DNA of 64,000 nt from Nocardia coubleae NBRC 108252 (lineage in GTDB: Bacteria; Actinomycetota; Actinomycetes; Mycobacteriales; Mycobacteriaceae), in assembly GCF_001612805.1 (NCBI RefSeq), contig NZ_BDBD01000027.1, positions 157,581 to 221,580 of the forward strand. Direction: 5' to 3'. The position numbers were made by a program, and so were the translations under genes. Each line of letters begins with the position of its first letter. Position 1 is the stretch's first letter. Shown in pieces: positions 50,314 through 59,610 of this stretch. The notes below the pieces were generated by a model. That model did not search any database. It was given only the letters and a program-made list of their open reading frames with translations, and was not told the DNA's origin.

Positions 50314-52001
50314 TTCAGGAATCCGATCTTCGTGTAGTCGTAGGTGGCCAGTCCCGGTGAACCGATATTGGCGAGGGTCGAGCGGGCGCCGACGCTTCCG
50401 TCGGTTTGCATGAGTGGCAGGGAATGGCCTTCTTCGAAGACTTTGCGGTCGACTTGGTTGGCGAGTTCGATGGACTTTTCCGGGTCGAGTTCGGTGAGGG
50501 TGCGTTCGATGAGGGCGTTGAGTTCGGGGGAGCCGATGCGGCCGTAGTTGCCCTGGAGGTCGCTGGGGTCGTAGTAGTAGATCTGGCGGATGCTGCTGAG
50601 GGGGAACGGGTCGCCCTGGAAGATGAATTGGGCGGCATCGAAGTCGCCGGGCTGGATGACGTCGGTGAAATAGCCGGCGCCCGGTTTGGTGTCGATGGTG
50701 AGGCCGACGCCGATCGCGGCCAGGTTCTGCTGGATGATCTGGGCGATCTGCACCCAGGTGGGGTCGTTGTACATCACGTCGCGGATGACGAGCTTGCGGC
50801 CGTCCTTCTCGCGGACGTCGCCGTTGAGTTTCCAGCCGAGGGCGTCGAGTTCGCGGGCGGCGGCGTCGGGGTCGAAGCCGAGACTGTTGTCCTGGTAACC
50901 CTTTTGGCCCTGCAGGAAGATGTGGTTGTTCAGCGGAGTCGGCTTTTCGACGAGTCCGCCCTGCAAGGCGTCGACGATGTGCTGGCGATCAATCGCCTTC
51001 GAAATGGCTACGCGCACACCTTCTTCAGCGAGGATCGAGCCGGGCGCACCGTTGAACGTGATGTGACGCCAGCGATTGCCGGGTGCGCGGCGCACGACGA
51101 GGTCCTGGGTACCGCGCACGGTCTGCACATCTTCGAGGGTGGTCAACCGGACCAGGTCGAGTTCGTTGTTCTGCAATGCCTGCACCCACGACGAATGGTC
51201 GAGCACCGAGTAGGTGATGGTGTCGAGCACCGGCTTGTCACCCCACCAGCGGGGGTTGCGGCCCAACGTGATCCGGCCCTGACCGCGATCGGTTCCGGTG
51301 ACGATGAACGGTCCGGCCGACACACCCATCGCATCGGCGAGGCTGGTGTTGAACGCCTCGGGCGTGCTGGTCACCGACTTCGGGTAGAGGTTGGTGTTGC
51401 CCGCGAACTGTCCGCGCCAGTCGGCGTAGGGGGTGTTGAAGGTGAGTACCGCCTGCCGGTCGTCGACGCCGCGCTCCACCTTCTCGACGAATTCGAAACC
51501 GTTGGTGATCGCGATCAGGTACCGCTTGTCGCGCCCGCTCAGCGCGTTGGCCTGGGCGGCGATGTCCTCCCAGGTGATGGGCGTGCCGTCGGACCACACC
51601 GCCGCGGGGTTGATCGTGTACGTCACCCGCATCGGATCGGTGCTGGTCAACTCCACGCCGGTGAAGAAGTCGGTGTCGACCGTCAGCTGACCAGACGCGT
51701 CCACTTCGAACGCACGCGGCAGCATGGCGCGCACGATCTCGCCGATCTCCCCGTCGTTGCCGTCGTTGGACAGCGTGTTCCAGTTCGCCGGATACGAGGT
51801 GACGGCCAGGCGCAGATTCCCGCCCTCGCGCAGTTCCCCGACGTCCTTGGGATTGATGTCGATGGAACTGCCGATCGCGCCGGTGTACCCGTCGGCCGCG
51901 TCGTCACCGCCGCCACAGCCCGCCACGATCATCCCGGCGGCCACCACCACGGCCGCGCAGCGCAGCCGGGCACCATGCGTGCGTAGGCGTCGGGTTCTCA
52001 T
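50310..52001 (-). CDS. ABC transporter substrate-binding lipoprotein, family 5 (paralogue 3)
   Basis: 563 aa. Signal ends VAAGMIVAGCGGG. Family marks: TYTINPAAVWSDGTPITWED, STPEAFNTSLADAMGVSAGP, HITFNGAPGSILAEEGVRVA and GYQDNSLGFDPDAAARELDA. It is closest to paralogue 1 (same DGRKL, RDVMYNDPT and QGNYGRIGSPE stretches). It is the first binding protein after the ATPase gene, 16 bases downstream, so it probably founded the set. Confidence 0.88.
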   Translation of the reverse strand: MRTRRLRTHGARLRCAAVVVAAGMIVAGCGGGDDAADGYTGAIGSSIDINPKDVGELREGGNLRLAVTSYPANWNTLSNDGNDGEIGEIVRAMLPRAFEVDASGQLTVDTDFFTGVELTSTDPMRVTYTINPAAVWSDGTPITWEDIAAQANALSGRDKRYLIAITNGFEFVEKVERGVDDRQAVLTFNTPYADWRGQFAGNTNLYPKSVTSTPEAFNTSLADAMGVSAGPFIVTGTDRGQGRITLGRNPRWWGDKPVLDTITYSVLDHSSWVQALQNNELDLVRLTTLEDVQTVRGTQDLVVRRAPGNRWRHITFNGAPGSILAEEGVRVAISKAIDRQHIVDALQGGLVEKPTPLNNHIFLQGQKGYQDNSLGFDPDAAARELDALGWKLNGDVREKDGRKLVIRDVMYNDPTWVQIAQIIQQNLAAIGVGLTIDTKPGAGYFTDVIQPGDFDAAQFIFQGDPFPLSSIRQIYYYDPSDLQGNYGRIGSPELNALIERTLTELDPEKSIELANQVDRKVFEEGHSLPLMQTDGSVGARSTLANIGSPGLATYDYTKIGFLK

Positions 52002-52017
52002 GGCGTCTCCTCCAAGG

Positions 52018-53862
52018 TCAGCCGCTCACGGCGGGTTCGGGCACGGCCGCGATCAGCGAGCGGGTGTACTCGTGCTGAGGATTCGCGAAAATCTGCTCCG
52101 CCGGACCGGATTCGACGATCTTGCCGCGCAACATCACCGCGATGTCGTGGGCCAGATTGCGCACCACCGACAGGTCGTGCGACACGAACAGATACGACAG
52201 GCCACGCTCGGCCTGCAGATCGCGCAGCAGATTCAGCACACCGGCCTGAATCGACACGTCCAGCGACGACACCGGTTCGTCCAGGACGAGCAACGCCGGA
52301 TCCAGCGCGAGCGCCCGCGCGATGCTGATGCGCTGCTTCTGCCCGCCGGAGAAATCCGACGGGTACCGGTCGGCGTGCTCGGGCCGCAGCCCGACCTGCC
52401 GCAACAACTCGGGCACCCGCTTGTTCACCTCGTCGCGGGAGCGGCCGTCGATGCGCAACGGTTCGGCGAGCACGTCGAAGATCGGCAGACGCGGGTCGAG
52501 CGAGGCGCTCGGGTCCTGGAAGACGATCTGCATCTTGCGCCGGATCTCCCGGGTCTGCGCCTTGGTGAGCGTGGCGACATCGTGACCGAGCACCTCGATC
52601 GAACCCGATTGGGGGCGAACCAGGTCCATGATCTGGGTGAGCGTCGTCGACTTGCCGGAACCGGATTCGCCGACCAGCGCCAGGGTGCGTCCCGCGCGCA
52701 CACTGAAACTGATCCCGTCGACGGCCCGCACCTCGCCGGTGCGCCGCCGCAACAGCACACCCGAGGTGAGCGGGAAGGTCTTCACCAGGTCGGTGACCCG
52801 CAAGACCACGTCGTCATCGGTGCGGTCGGGATGCGGCTGGGCCGCGATGTCGGCGCGGTAGGCGTCGAACAGTTCCGGTGTGCCGAGTTCGGCCGTGCGG
52901 ATGCAGGCCGCCGAATGGCCGGGGCTCACCCGCTCGAGCGGCGGTTCGGCGGCGGTGCAGTCGTCGATCGAGACGGGGCAGCGCGGCGCGAACGAACACC
53001 CCGGCGGCAGGGCGTGCATGGCGGGCGGTGCGCCGACGATCGGGATCAGCGGGGTGCGGGCGGGACCGTCCATGCGGGGGATGGAACCGAGCAGGCCGAC
53101 CGTGTACGGCATGCGCGGCGCCGCGAAAAGCTCTGTCACCGGGGCGGTTTCGACGACCTTCCCGGCGTACATCACCGCGACCCGGTCGGCGAGCGTCGCC
53201 GCGATGCCCATGTCGTGGGTGATCATGATGACGCCGGCACCGGTGATGTCGCGCGCCTTGCGCAGCAGGTCGAGGATCTGCGCCTGCACGGTGACGTCGA
53301 GCGCGGTGGTCGGCTCGTCGCAGATGATGAGGGCGGGATCGTTGGCGATGGCCATCGCGATCACCACGCGCTGACGCATACCGCCGGAAAACTCGTGCGG
53401 GAAGGCACGCGAACGCGCACGGGCATCGGGGATGCCGACGAGTTCGAGCAGCTCGACGGCCTTTTCACCGGCTTCCTTGCGGTTCATCTTGCCGTGCGCG
53501 AGCAGCGCCTCGGCCACCTGGTCGCCCACCCGGTAGACCGGCGTGAGCGCCGAGAGCGGGTCCTGGAACACCATGCTGATCGAGGAACCGCGCAGCTTCG
53601 ACATCTGCTTGTCGCCCAGGCCGAGCAGTTCGCGGCCACGCAACCGCACCGAACCCTGCACCCGCGCCTGCTCGGGCAGCAGCCCGATCACCGCGAGCGA
53701 GGACACCGACTTCCCGGAACCGGACTCACCGACGATCGCGAGGACCTCACCGTCGGACACGGTGTAGTTCACCCCGCGCACGGCTTCGACGCGGCCCTCC
53801 TCGCCGGGGAACGACACGCGCAGATCGGTGACTTCCAGTAGCGGTGCGGTCGAATTCGTCAT
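52018..53862 (-). CDS. Oligo/dipeptide ABC transporter, fused double ATPase
   Basis: 614 aa with two ABC domains in one chain (a DppD-DppF fusion). The first has GESGSGKSVSSL, FSGGMRQRVVIAMAI and ALIICDEPTTALD; a cysteine-bearing linker follows (GCSFAPRCPVSIDDC, typical of the Opp/Dpp C-terminal domain). The second has GESGSGKSTTLTQ, FSGGQKQRISIARAL and LLVLDEPVSSLD. It powers import through the two permeases just upstream. ATG 53862 overlaps the second permease stop (ATGA). Confidence 0.93.
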   Translation of the reverse strand: MTNSTAPLLEVTDLRVSFPGEEGRVEAVRGVNYTVSDGEVLAIVGESGSGKSVSSLAVIGLLPEQARVQGSVRLRGRELLGLGDKQMSKLRGSSISMVFQDPLSALTPVYRVGDQVAEALLAHGKMNRKEAGEKAVELLELVGIPDARARSRAFPHEFSGGMRQRVVIAMAIANDPALIICDEPTTALDVTVQAQILDLLRKARDITGAGVIMITHDMGIAATLADRVAVMYAGKVVETAPVTELFAAPRMPYTVGLLGSIPRMDGPARTPLIPIVGAPPAMHALPPGCSFAPRCPVSIDDCTAAEPPLERVSPGHSAACIRTAELGTPELFDAYRADIAAQPHPDRTDDDVVLRVTDLVKTFPLTSGVLLRRRTGEVRAVDGISFSVRAGRTLALVGESGSGKSTTLTQIMDLVRPQSGSIEVLGHDVATLTKAQTREIRRKMQIVFQDPSASLDPRLPIFDVLAEPLRIDGRSRDEVNKRVPELLRQVGLRPEHADRYPSDFSGGQKQRISIARALALDPALLVLDEPVSSLDVSIQAGVLNLLRDLQAERGLSYLFVSHDLSVVRNLAHDIAVMLRGKIVESGPAEQIFANPQHEYTRSLIAAVPEPAVSG

Positions 53863-54827
53863 CGCTTCTCGGCTTTCTTCAACTCCACCTGCGCCTGGTC
53901 CTTGCGCTCGGCGCTGTCCTTGCGCCACTTGCGCGCACCACGGGCGCCCGGGTCGAACGCGTCACGCAGACCGTCACCGACGAGATTGGCGCACAACACG
54001 ATCGTGATGAGCAGCCCACCGGCGAACAGGAACAACCACGGATAGGTGAGCGCCGACTTGGTGCCCGCGGCGATCAGCGAACCCAGCGACACATCGGGCG
54101 GCTGCACACCGAAACCGAGGAAGCTCAAACCGGTTTCGGCCATGATCGCCGCGCCGACGGCGAGGGTGGTGTCGATGATGAGGATCGAGGCGATGTTCGG
54201 CACGATGTGGCTCACGATGATCTTGCGCGTCGGTGCGCCCATATACCGTGCGGCACGGACGAATTCGCGATCACGCAAGCTGAGTGTGAGACCACGGATG
54301 ATGCGTGCGGCGATCATCCAGCCGAACACGCTGAGCAGCACGATCAGGATCGCGATCGACCCGGACCCCTTGGTGCGCGGGGCGAACAGCGCGATGATGA
54401 TGAAGCTGGGCACCACCAGCAGCAGGTCGACCAGCCACATGATGGCCCGATCGGTCCATCCGCCGAGCAGCCCGGCCACCGCACCGGCGGTCGCGGCGAT
54501 CACGCTGGAGAACAGGGCGACACAGAAGCCGATGACGAGCGATTTCTGCAGGCCACGCAGGGTTTGAGCGAGCACGTCCTGCCCGATCTGGGTGGTGCCG
54601 AACGGGTGCTCGAGGCTCGGCGGCTTCATCAGCGCCTTGTAGTCCATCTGCTGGTAGTCCCACGGCAGCAGCGGCGGCAGCGCGAAACTGGCGATCAGCA
54701 GCAGCACCAGGATCACCGCACCGGCCACGGCGGGCTTGTTGCGCAGGAAACGCCGCCATACCAGTTTGCGGCGACCGGCTGCCGCGACCTCCGGCGCGCC
54801 GACGACGATCAGTTCGGTTTCGGTCAT
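53859..54827 (-). CDS. Oligo/dipeptide ABC transporter permease, DppC type
   Basis: 322 aa, about six helices. The N-terminal KLVWRRFLRNKPAVAGAVIL is the OppC_N motif; HPFGTTQIGQDVLAQTLRGL and the EAA-loop segment EFVRAARYMGAPTRKIIVSH that contacts the ATPase are clear. ATG 54827 overlaps the stop of DppB (ATGA); the C-terminus is unusually polar and basic (RKWRKDSAERKDQ). Confidence 0.92.
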   Translation of the reverse strand: MTETELIVVGAPEVAAAGRRKLVWRRFLRNKPAVAGAVILVLLLIASFALPPLLPWDYQQMDYKALMKPPSLEHPFGTTQIGQDVLAQTLRGLQKSLVIGFCVALFSSVIAATAGAVAGLLGGWTDRAIMWLVDLLLVVPSFIIIALFAPRTKGSGSIAILIVLLSVFGWMIAARIIRGLTLSLRDREFVRAARYMGAPTRKIIVSHIVPNIASILIIDTTLAVGAAIMAETGLSFLGFGVQPPDVSLGSLIAAGTKSALTYPWLFLFAGGLLITIVLCANLVGDGLRDAFDPGARGARKWRKDSAERKDQAQVELKKAEKR

Positions 54828-55801
54828 GACACACGCACCCTCGGGTCGAGCAGGGCGAGAACGATATCGGACAGCAGGCCCGACACGAGCACCACGAGCC
54901 CGGCGAACGCGGTCACGGTGACCACCACGTACAGGTCCTGGGCATTGATCGAGTCGACAAGCCACTCGCCGACACCGTGCCAGCCGAAGATCTTCTCGGT
55001 GAAGGTGGCGCCGGTGATGAGACCGCCGAGGCTGTAGGCGAAAATCGTGGCCATCGGGATCAGCGCGGTGCGCAGGCCGTGTTTGTAGAGCGCCCGATTA
55101 CGGGTCAGGCCTTTGGCTCTCGCGGTCCGGATGAAATCGCTCTGCAGCACATCGAGCATGGCGTTGCGCTGATAGCGGCTGTACCCGGCCATGCCGCCGA
55201 GGGCGAGCGCCAAGGTCGGCAGCACGAGATGCTGTACGCGGTCGACGATCTGGTTCCACAGACCGGTGATCTCGGTGGCCGAGGTTTCACCCGTATAGAG
55301 GAAGATCTGGCTGCCGGTGAGCGTATTGATCTCCAGCGCACCGTATTTCAGCAAGGTCGCCAACAGGAAGATCGGTGTGGACAAGACCAGCAGCGACAGC
55401 ACCGTCGAGAAATAGTCGCTGAATTTGTACTGCCTGATCGCGCCCGCCGCACCGATCAGCACACCGAGGACCGTGCCGATGATCGATCCGAGGATCAACA
55501 GCCGCAGACTCACCGCGACCCGCCGGCCCAGTTCCTCGCTCACCGGCTGCCCGGCCAGCGTCGTCCCGAAATCGCCTTGCGCCACACCACCGAGCCAGGT
55601 GAGATAGCGCTGCGGGATCGGCTCGTCGAGATGCAGCTGCTCGGCCTTGGCGTCGATCACCGACTGCGGTGGGCGCGGATTGCGCTGCTCGAGACTGTCG
55701 AGCGGACGGAAGGTGAGTGAGGCGAGGCTGAACGTCAGAAACGAAGCCAGCAACAGGAGCACGAGGTAGTTCAGCGCGCGCCGCACCAAGAAGCCGGTCA
55801 T
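54824..55801 (-). CDS. Oligo/dipeptide ABC transporter permease, DppB type
   Basis: 325 aa with six helices. RRALNYLVLLLLASFLTFSL is the usual first helix; PIPQRYLTWLGGVAQGDFGT, the EAA loop FIRTARAKGLTRNRALYKHG and TFTEKIFGWHGVGEWLVDSI are typical. It is the first gene of the ABC operon. ATG 55801 has AGAGGGG upstream, and a TATGAT -10 lies further up. Confidence 0.92.
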   Translation of the reverse strand: MTGFLVRRALNYLVLLLLASFLTFSLASLTFRPLDSLEQRNPRPPQSVIDAKAEQLHLDEPIPQRYLTWLGGVAQGDFGTTLAGQPVSEELGRRVAVSLRLLILGSIIGTVLGVLIGAAGAIRQYKFSDYFSTVLSLLVLSTPIFLLATLLKYGALEINTLTGSQIFLYTGETSATEITGLWNQIVDRVQHLVLPTLALALGGMAGYSRYQRNAMLDVLQSDFIRTARAKGLTRNRALYKHGLRTALIPMATIFAYSLGGLITGATFTEKIFGWHGVGEWLVDSINAQDLYVVVTVTAFAGLVVLVSGLLSDIVLALLDPRVRVS

Positions 55802-55833
55802 CAGTCCCCTCTGGATCGGGTAATCAAGCCCTG

Positions 55834-55839
55834 ATCATA
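55834..55839 (-). promoter_or_regulatory. -10 hexamer TATGAT for the ABC operon
   Basis: TATGAT on the minus strand, 32 bases before the DppB start, which leaves room for a short leader with the AGAGGGG site. No convincing -35 is visible. Confidence 0.45.
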
Positions 55840-55887
55840 AGGACAGTCACGCGCCGCCGCGTGCCGACGTGCGGCAGGATGGAAACG

Positions 55888-56715
55888 ATGACGAGCACGC
55901 ACCCGAAACCGAAGCTGGTCGCCACCGACGTCGACGGCACCCTCATCGACGACGCCGACCGGATTTCGCCACGCACCAAGGCCGCCGTCGGCGCTGTCCT
56001 CGCCGACGGCGCCACCTTCGTGCTCGCCACCGGCAGACCGCCCCGCTGGATCGACCCGGTGGTCAGCGAACTCGGCTACGCACCGCTCGCCATCTGCGGA
56101 AACGGCGCCGTCGTCTACGACAGCGCCACCGACCGCGTGCTCGCCAGCCACACCCTCGACACCGAGACCCTCGGCTGGCTCGCCGAGATCGCCGAACGCG
56201 CGTTACCCGGGTGCGGGCTCGCCGCCGAACGGGTGGGGGTGAGCGCGCACGACGCGGCGACGCCGCAGTTCGTCAGCTCACCGACGTATGAACACGCGTG
56301 GCTCAATCCCGACGACACCGTCGTCTCGCATGCCGAGGTCATCGACGCACCGGCCATCAAGATGCTGATCCGGCTCAGCACGGCCCGCAGCTCCGAGATG
56401 CGCGCGGCGCTGGCCCCGCTCATCGGCGACCGCGCCGAGATCACCTACTCCACCGAGCACGGGCTGATCGAACTCGCCGTGCCGGGGGTGACCAAGGCGT
56501 CCGGGCTGGCCGAGGTGGCGCGGCGGATGAACGTGCGCGAGGACGAGATCGTCGCGTTCGGGGACATGCCCAACGATGTGCCGATGCTGACTATGGCCGG
56601 GCACGGAGTCGCGATGGGGAACGCGCACCCCGAGGCGCGGGCGGCGGCCGACGAGGTGACCGGGACGAATGTGGACGACGGGGTGGCGATGGTGCTCGAG
56701 CGGTGGTGGACCTAG
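55888..56715 (+). CDS. HAD family phosphatase, Cof subtype
   Basis: 275 aa. KLVATDVDGTLIDD carries the nucleophile Asp and DxDGT motif; FVLATGRPP gives motif II, and VAFGDMPNDVPMLTMAGHG the metal-binding Asp pair. A C2-type cap lies between. These enzymes dephosphorylate sugar phosphates or nucleotide-like compounds. I take ATG 55888 (behind GGATGG); GTG 55861 and ATG 55879 are possible. Divergent from the ABC operon. Confidence 0.9.
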   Translation: MTSTHPKPKLVATDVDGTLIDDADRISPRTKAAVGAVLADGATFVLATGRPPRWIDPVVSELGYAPLAICGNGAVVYDSATDRVLASHTLDTETLGWLAEIAERALPGCGLAAERVGVSAHDAATPQFVSSPTYEHAWLNPDDTVVSHAEVIDAPAIKMLIRLSTARSSEMRAALAPLIGDRAEITYSTEHGLIELAVPGVTKASGLAEVARRMNVREDEIVAFGDMPNDVPMLTMAGHGVAMGNAHPEARAAADEVTGTNVDDGVAMVLERWWT

Positions 56716-56783
56716 CGCGCTGTCGGTGCTCGGCCTCGATGAGCACGGGGACCGAACCGGTGAACTTTCCAGGCTGATGACGA

Positions 56784-56819
56784 AGAGCCGGTGCTCTCCC
56801 GGAGGAGCGCACCGGCTCT
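56784..56819. terminator. Hairpin between convergent HAD and amidase genes
   Basis: An 11-bp perfect stem (56784-56794 with 56809-56819) and a 14-base loop. No long T run, but the position between the two stop codons fits termination on both strands. Confidence 0.65.
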
Positions 56820-56836
56820 GTCGTTGCTGCGGTGGA

Positions 56837-59380
56837 TCAGCCCGCGGGGGCGGGCTCGGCTGGGGCCGGTTGTGCCGGAGCCCCCTCCTCAGGTGCCTGC
56901 TGTACAGCCGGCGCCGGAGGACCTGCGGGCGCCGGTGAACCAGCGGGCGCCTGTGAACCGGCGGGTGGCGTCGTGGTCGGCACCTGCGGGCCGCTCGGTG
57001 CGGCGGCCTCCGGTGCGCCCGGTTCGGCCGGGACTGCCAGGCCGAGCGTGGGCGCGGTGGTCGGCGGCGCCTGTTCCGGCTTGCTGCCGTTCATCTCCTG
57101 CTCATACGTGTCGTTGTAGGTCTTCCAGAAGGTGGTGACGATACCGGTGAGCTCGTTGAGCACCAGCGAACCGTTCTGGAAATCCGTGCGAAGACCGTCC
57201 GGGACCAGGTACGAACTGCCCGTCGGCGGGCCGAGCACGCCCGCGTCGGCGCCAAGACTCAGATAGCGGTCGAGAATCGCGCCGACCACCTCGAACACCT
57301 GACCGTTCTCGCCCGAATACACGAACCCGTTCGCGAACTTCGCGTACTGACGCCCACCGGCACCCGCGAGCAGATCCGCCTGCGGCGCGCCGAGCGGACC
57401 GTCGGCACCACCGCGGCTCACCCAGTGCTTGGCGATCGGATTCTCACTCGACAGGCCGAGGAACTTGTCCACCAGCGCGCCCAGCTCGGCCATGTTGCCC
57501 TGCGGAGCTCGTGCCTGATTGCTCGGCGGACGATGCGGGTTGCTCGACGCGTCGTTGGTGACCGAATTGCCCGCGGCGATGGCGCGAATGCGGTCCATCA
57601 TGGCGTAGGCGGCGTCGCCGGGGCAGTCGGTGTTGCCCACGTCGCGGTGCGCGAACACCACCGGCAGCTCCACCGCCTCGTCCTGGGCGTAGGGGGTGAA
57701 CTCGGTGCCCTCGGAGTACATCACGGTCTCGCCCTCGGGATCGAGACCGGCGATCCCGGTGCGCCAGCCGATGAACCGGCCGATCGCGGTGATCGCCTCG
57801 TTGCTCGGCTGCTCGTTCTCGTAGTTGCCCATCAGCGCCACGCCGGCGGTGTTCTCGTTGAATCCACCCGCGTGGGCGCCCTGCACGTCCCGGTCGAGGC
57901 CGCCGTAGCGGCCCTCGAAGATCTGCCCGTACTGGTCGACCAGGGCGTTGTAGCCCATGTCGCACCAGCCGAGGGTTTCGGCGTGATAGGCGTAGATCGC
58001 GCGGACGATGCCCGCCGACTCGGCCCGGCTGTAGTCGTTGCGGCCCGCCGTGTGATGCACGGTGACGCCGCCGATGCCGTCGTCGTAGGTGGGTTCCTGG
58101 CAGCGGATCGACTCGTCGGCACCCCACTGCGCCCGGGTGATGACCTTGGGACCACCGCCCGGCAGGGCCGCCGCCACATCGTTGAGCGCGGCATCGATCG
58201 CCGCCCGGCCCGGATTGATGAGCACCGCCTTGAGCGCGGCCTCGGTGAGGTGCGCCGGGTCGTGATCCGGGCCCGCGGTGGGCTTGCGGGTCACCAGCAT
58301 CTGCACGGCGGTCGTCTCGCCGACGTAGATCGGTTCGGTGCCGGTCGGTGCGTCGGCCGGGGTCTGATCGGTGGCGCGCGTGTCGATCGGATCGGCGTTG
58401 TACCAGGGGCCCCAGCTGCCGTCGGGCTGGCGGGCGCGCAGCTTGGTGGTGGTGTTGACCAGGTCACGCGCGGTGAGCGCGACCATGCTGAACGGCGTTT
58501 CCTGGGTGAGCTCCTTGACCTGGGCGCCGACCTCGTCGACGAGTTCCGGATCGACCGCGCCCGGCGCGAGAGCCGGGGTGTCGGGGGTGGTGCCGGGCTC
58601 CAGGTTTTCCGGGTCGGCGATGAATTTCGCTCCGGCGGGGAGCTTTCGGGCCGCCGGGACCTGGGCCTGCGGTGCGGGCGCGGGTTGGTCTTGCGGGGCG
58701 CCCGGTGCCTGGGCGGGGGCTGCCGGTGCCTGGCCGTTCGGCGCGGCCGCGCCCGGCGCCGGAGCTGATTCGGCTGGTGCGGGCGCTTGGCCCTGCGGAG
58801 CCGCGGGGGCGGCTGGTGCCGGCGCTGCGGCGGGTGGCGCGGCAGGTGCGGGTGCGGCGGCGGGTGGCGCGGCAGGCGCGGGCGCGCCGGGTGCAGGTGC
58901 GGGAGCTGCTGGTGGCGCGGCGGCCGGGGGAGCCGTCGGGACCGCCGTGGTGGGTGCCGGGGGCCGTCCGGGCGCGGGCGCCGCGCCGGGGGTGGCGGAT
59001 GGCGCGGCCTGCTCGGTCGGCGTCGACGGAGCCTTGGTGGGGATCTGGGGGAGCGGGATCTCGGTCGGCAGCGCCACGCCCGGGGGCGCGGGGATTCCGG
59101 GCGGGATCGGGATCGATGACGGCAGCCCGAGCATGCGCAGATCCGACAGGTGCAGGTCGGGCAGGTCGAGGCCGGTCAGCTCGCGCAGCGGGATCGTGAT
59201 GTCGGGGACCGACGTGAGCGCGACCTCCGACAGCTCCGGCTGCACCGCCGCGAACTGGGAATTGTTCGCGCTGCGGTAATCGGTCGAATCGCTGAGCGCG
59301 AACGCGCCGATCGGCGCGGCGACCGCGAGGGTCGTGACCACCGGTAGCACGTAGGAACGTTTCGGCTTTCGGTATCGCAC
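56837..59380 (-). CDS. N-acetylmuramoyl-L-alanine amidase (PGRP type) with Pro/Ala linker and LGFP-like repeats
   Basis: 847 aa, secreted. Signal/anchor is VLPVVTTLAVAAPIGAFALS. A Pro/Ala-rich linker fills ~115-245 with a 10-residue repeat. The PGRP/Amidase_2 domain holds GVTVHHTAG, GWCDMGYNALVDQYGQIFEG and FAHRDVGNTDCPGD (zinc His and Cys). C-terminal to it are LGFP-like repeats (HWVSRGGADGPLGAPQAD; YLSLGADAGVLGPPTGSSYL), then another Pro/Ala tail. It cleaves peptidoglycan stem peptides; LGFP repeats bind the cell wall. GTG 59380 follows GGAGAGG; it faces the SpoIID gene. Similar to Rv3811. Confidence 0.9.
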   Translation of the reverse strand: MRYRKPKRSYVLPVVTTLAVAAPIGAFALSDSTDYRSANNSQFAAVQPELSEVALTSVPDITIPLRELTGLDLPDLHLSDLRMLGLPSSIPIPPGIPAPPGVALPTEIPLPQIPTKAPSTPTEQAAPSATPGAAPAPGRPPAPTTAVPTAPPAAAPPAAPAPAPGAPAPAAPPAAAPAPAAPPAAAPAPAAPAAPQGQAPAPAESAPAPGAAAPNGQAPAAPAQAPGAPQDQPAPAPQAQVPAARKLPAGAKFIADPENLEPGTTPDTPALAPGAVDPELVDEVGAQVKELTQETPFSMVALTARDLVNTTTKLRARQPDGSWGPWYNADPIDTRATDQTPADAPTGTEPIYVGETTAVQMLVTRKPTAGPDHDPAHLTEAALKAVLINPGRAAIDAALNDVAAALPGGGPKVITRAQWGADESIRCQEPTYDDGIGGVTVHHTAGRNDYSRAESAGIVRAIYAYHAETLGWCDMGYNALVDQYGQIFEGRYGGLDRDVQGAHAGGFNENTAGVALMGNYENEQPSNEAITAIGRFIGWRTGIAGLDPEGETVMYSEGTEFTPYAQDEAVELPVVFAHRDVGNTDCPGDAAYAMMDRIRAIAAGNSVTNDASSNPHRPPSNQARAPQGNMAELGALVDKFLGLSSENPIAKHWVSRGGADGPLGAPQADLLAGAGGRQYAKFANGFVYSGENGQVFEVVGAILDRYLSLGADAGVLGPPTGSSYLVPDGLRTDFQNGSLVLNELTGIVTTFWKTYNDTYEQEMNGSKPEQAPPTTAPTLGLAVPAEPGAPEAAAPSGPQVPTTTPPAGSQAPAGSPAPAGPPAPAVQQAPEEGAPAQPAPAEPAPAG
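58824..58883 (-). repeat. Two 30-bp coding tandem repeats in the amidase linker
   Basis: 58824-58853 and 58854-58883 differ at only three positions and encode two copies of a ten-residue Pro/Ala unit. Such repeats change copy number easily between strains. Confidence 0.75.
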
Positions 59381-59610
59381 GTGCCTCTCCAATCAGGGTC
59401 GAGCAGTGTCATCCCTAGCGGCAGATCACCGGCAAGTGATGCTTGCTTCCTCTTGCCTCACACACCACACTAGTTAACATACGTCACACATCTAAACCTC
59501 AACTCGAGAGTTATGTGATTGCTCGAATGTAGCCCTCGGAACCCGCTCGGCGCGGACGACATGCCGACGCGAGCTCCGCCGGTAGAACCCCCGAACCGTG
59601 GGAGCGCAGG
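59381..59610. promoter_or_regulatory. Divergent promoter region of the amidase and SpoIID genes
   Basis: 230 bases, AT-rich in the middle (59465-59520, e.g. TAGTTAACATACG and AACTCGAGAGTTATG). No gene fits. Both cell-wall genes would read outwards from here. Confidence 0.5.

Noticed and set aside
58821..58890. CRISPR-like direct repeats
   Set aside because: The 30-bp units have no spacers and lie in frame inside the amidase gene.
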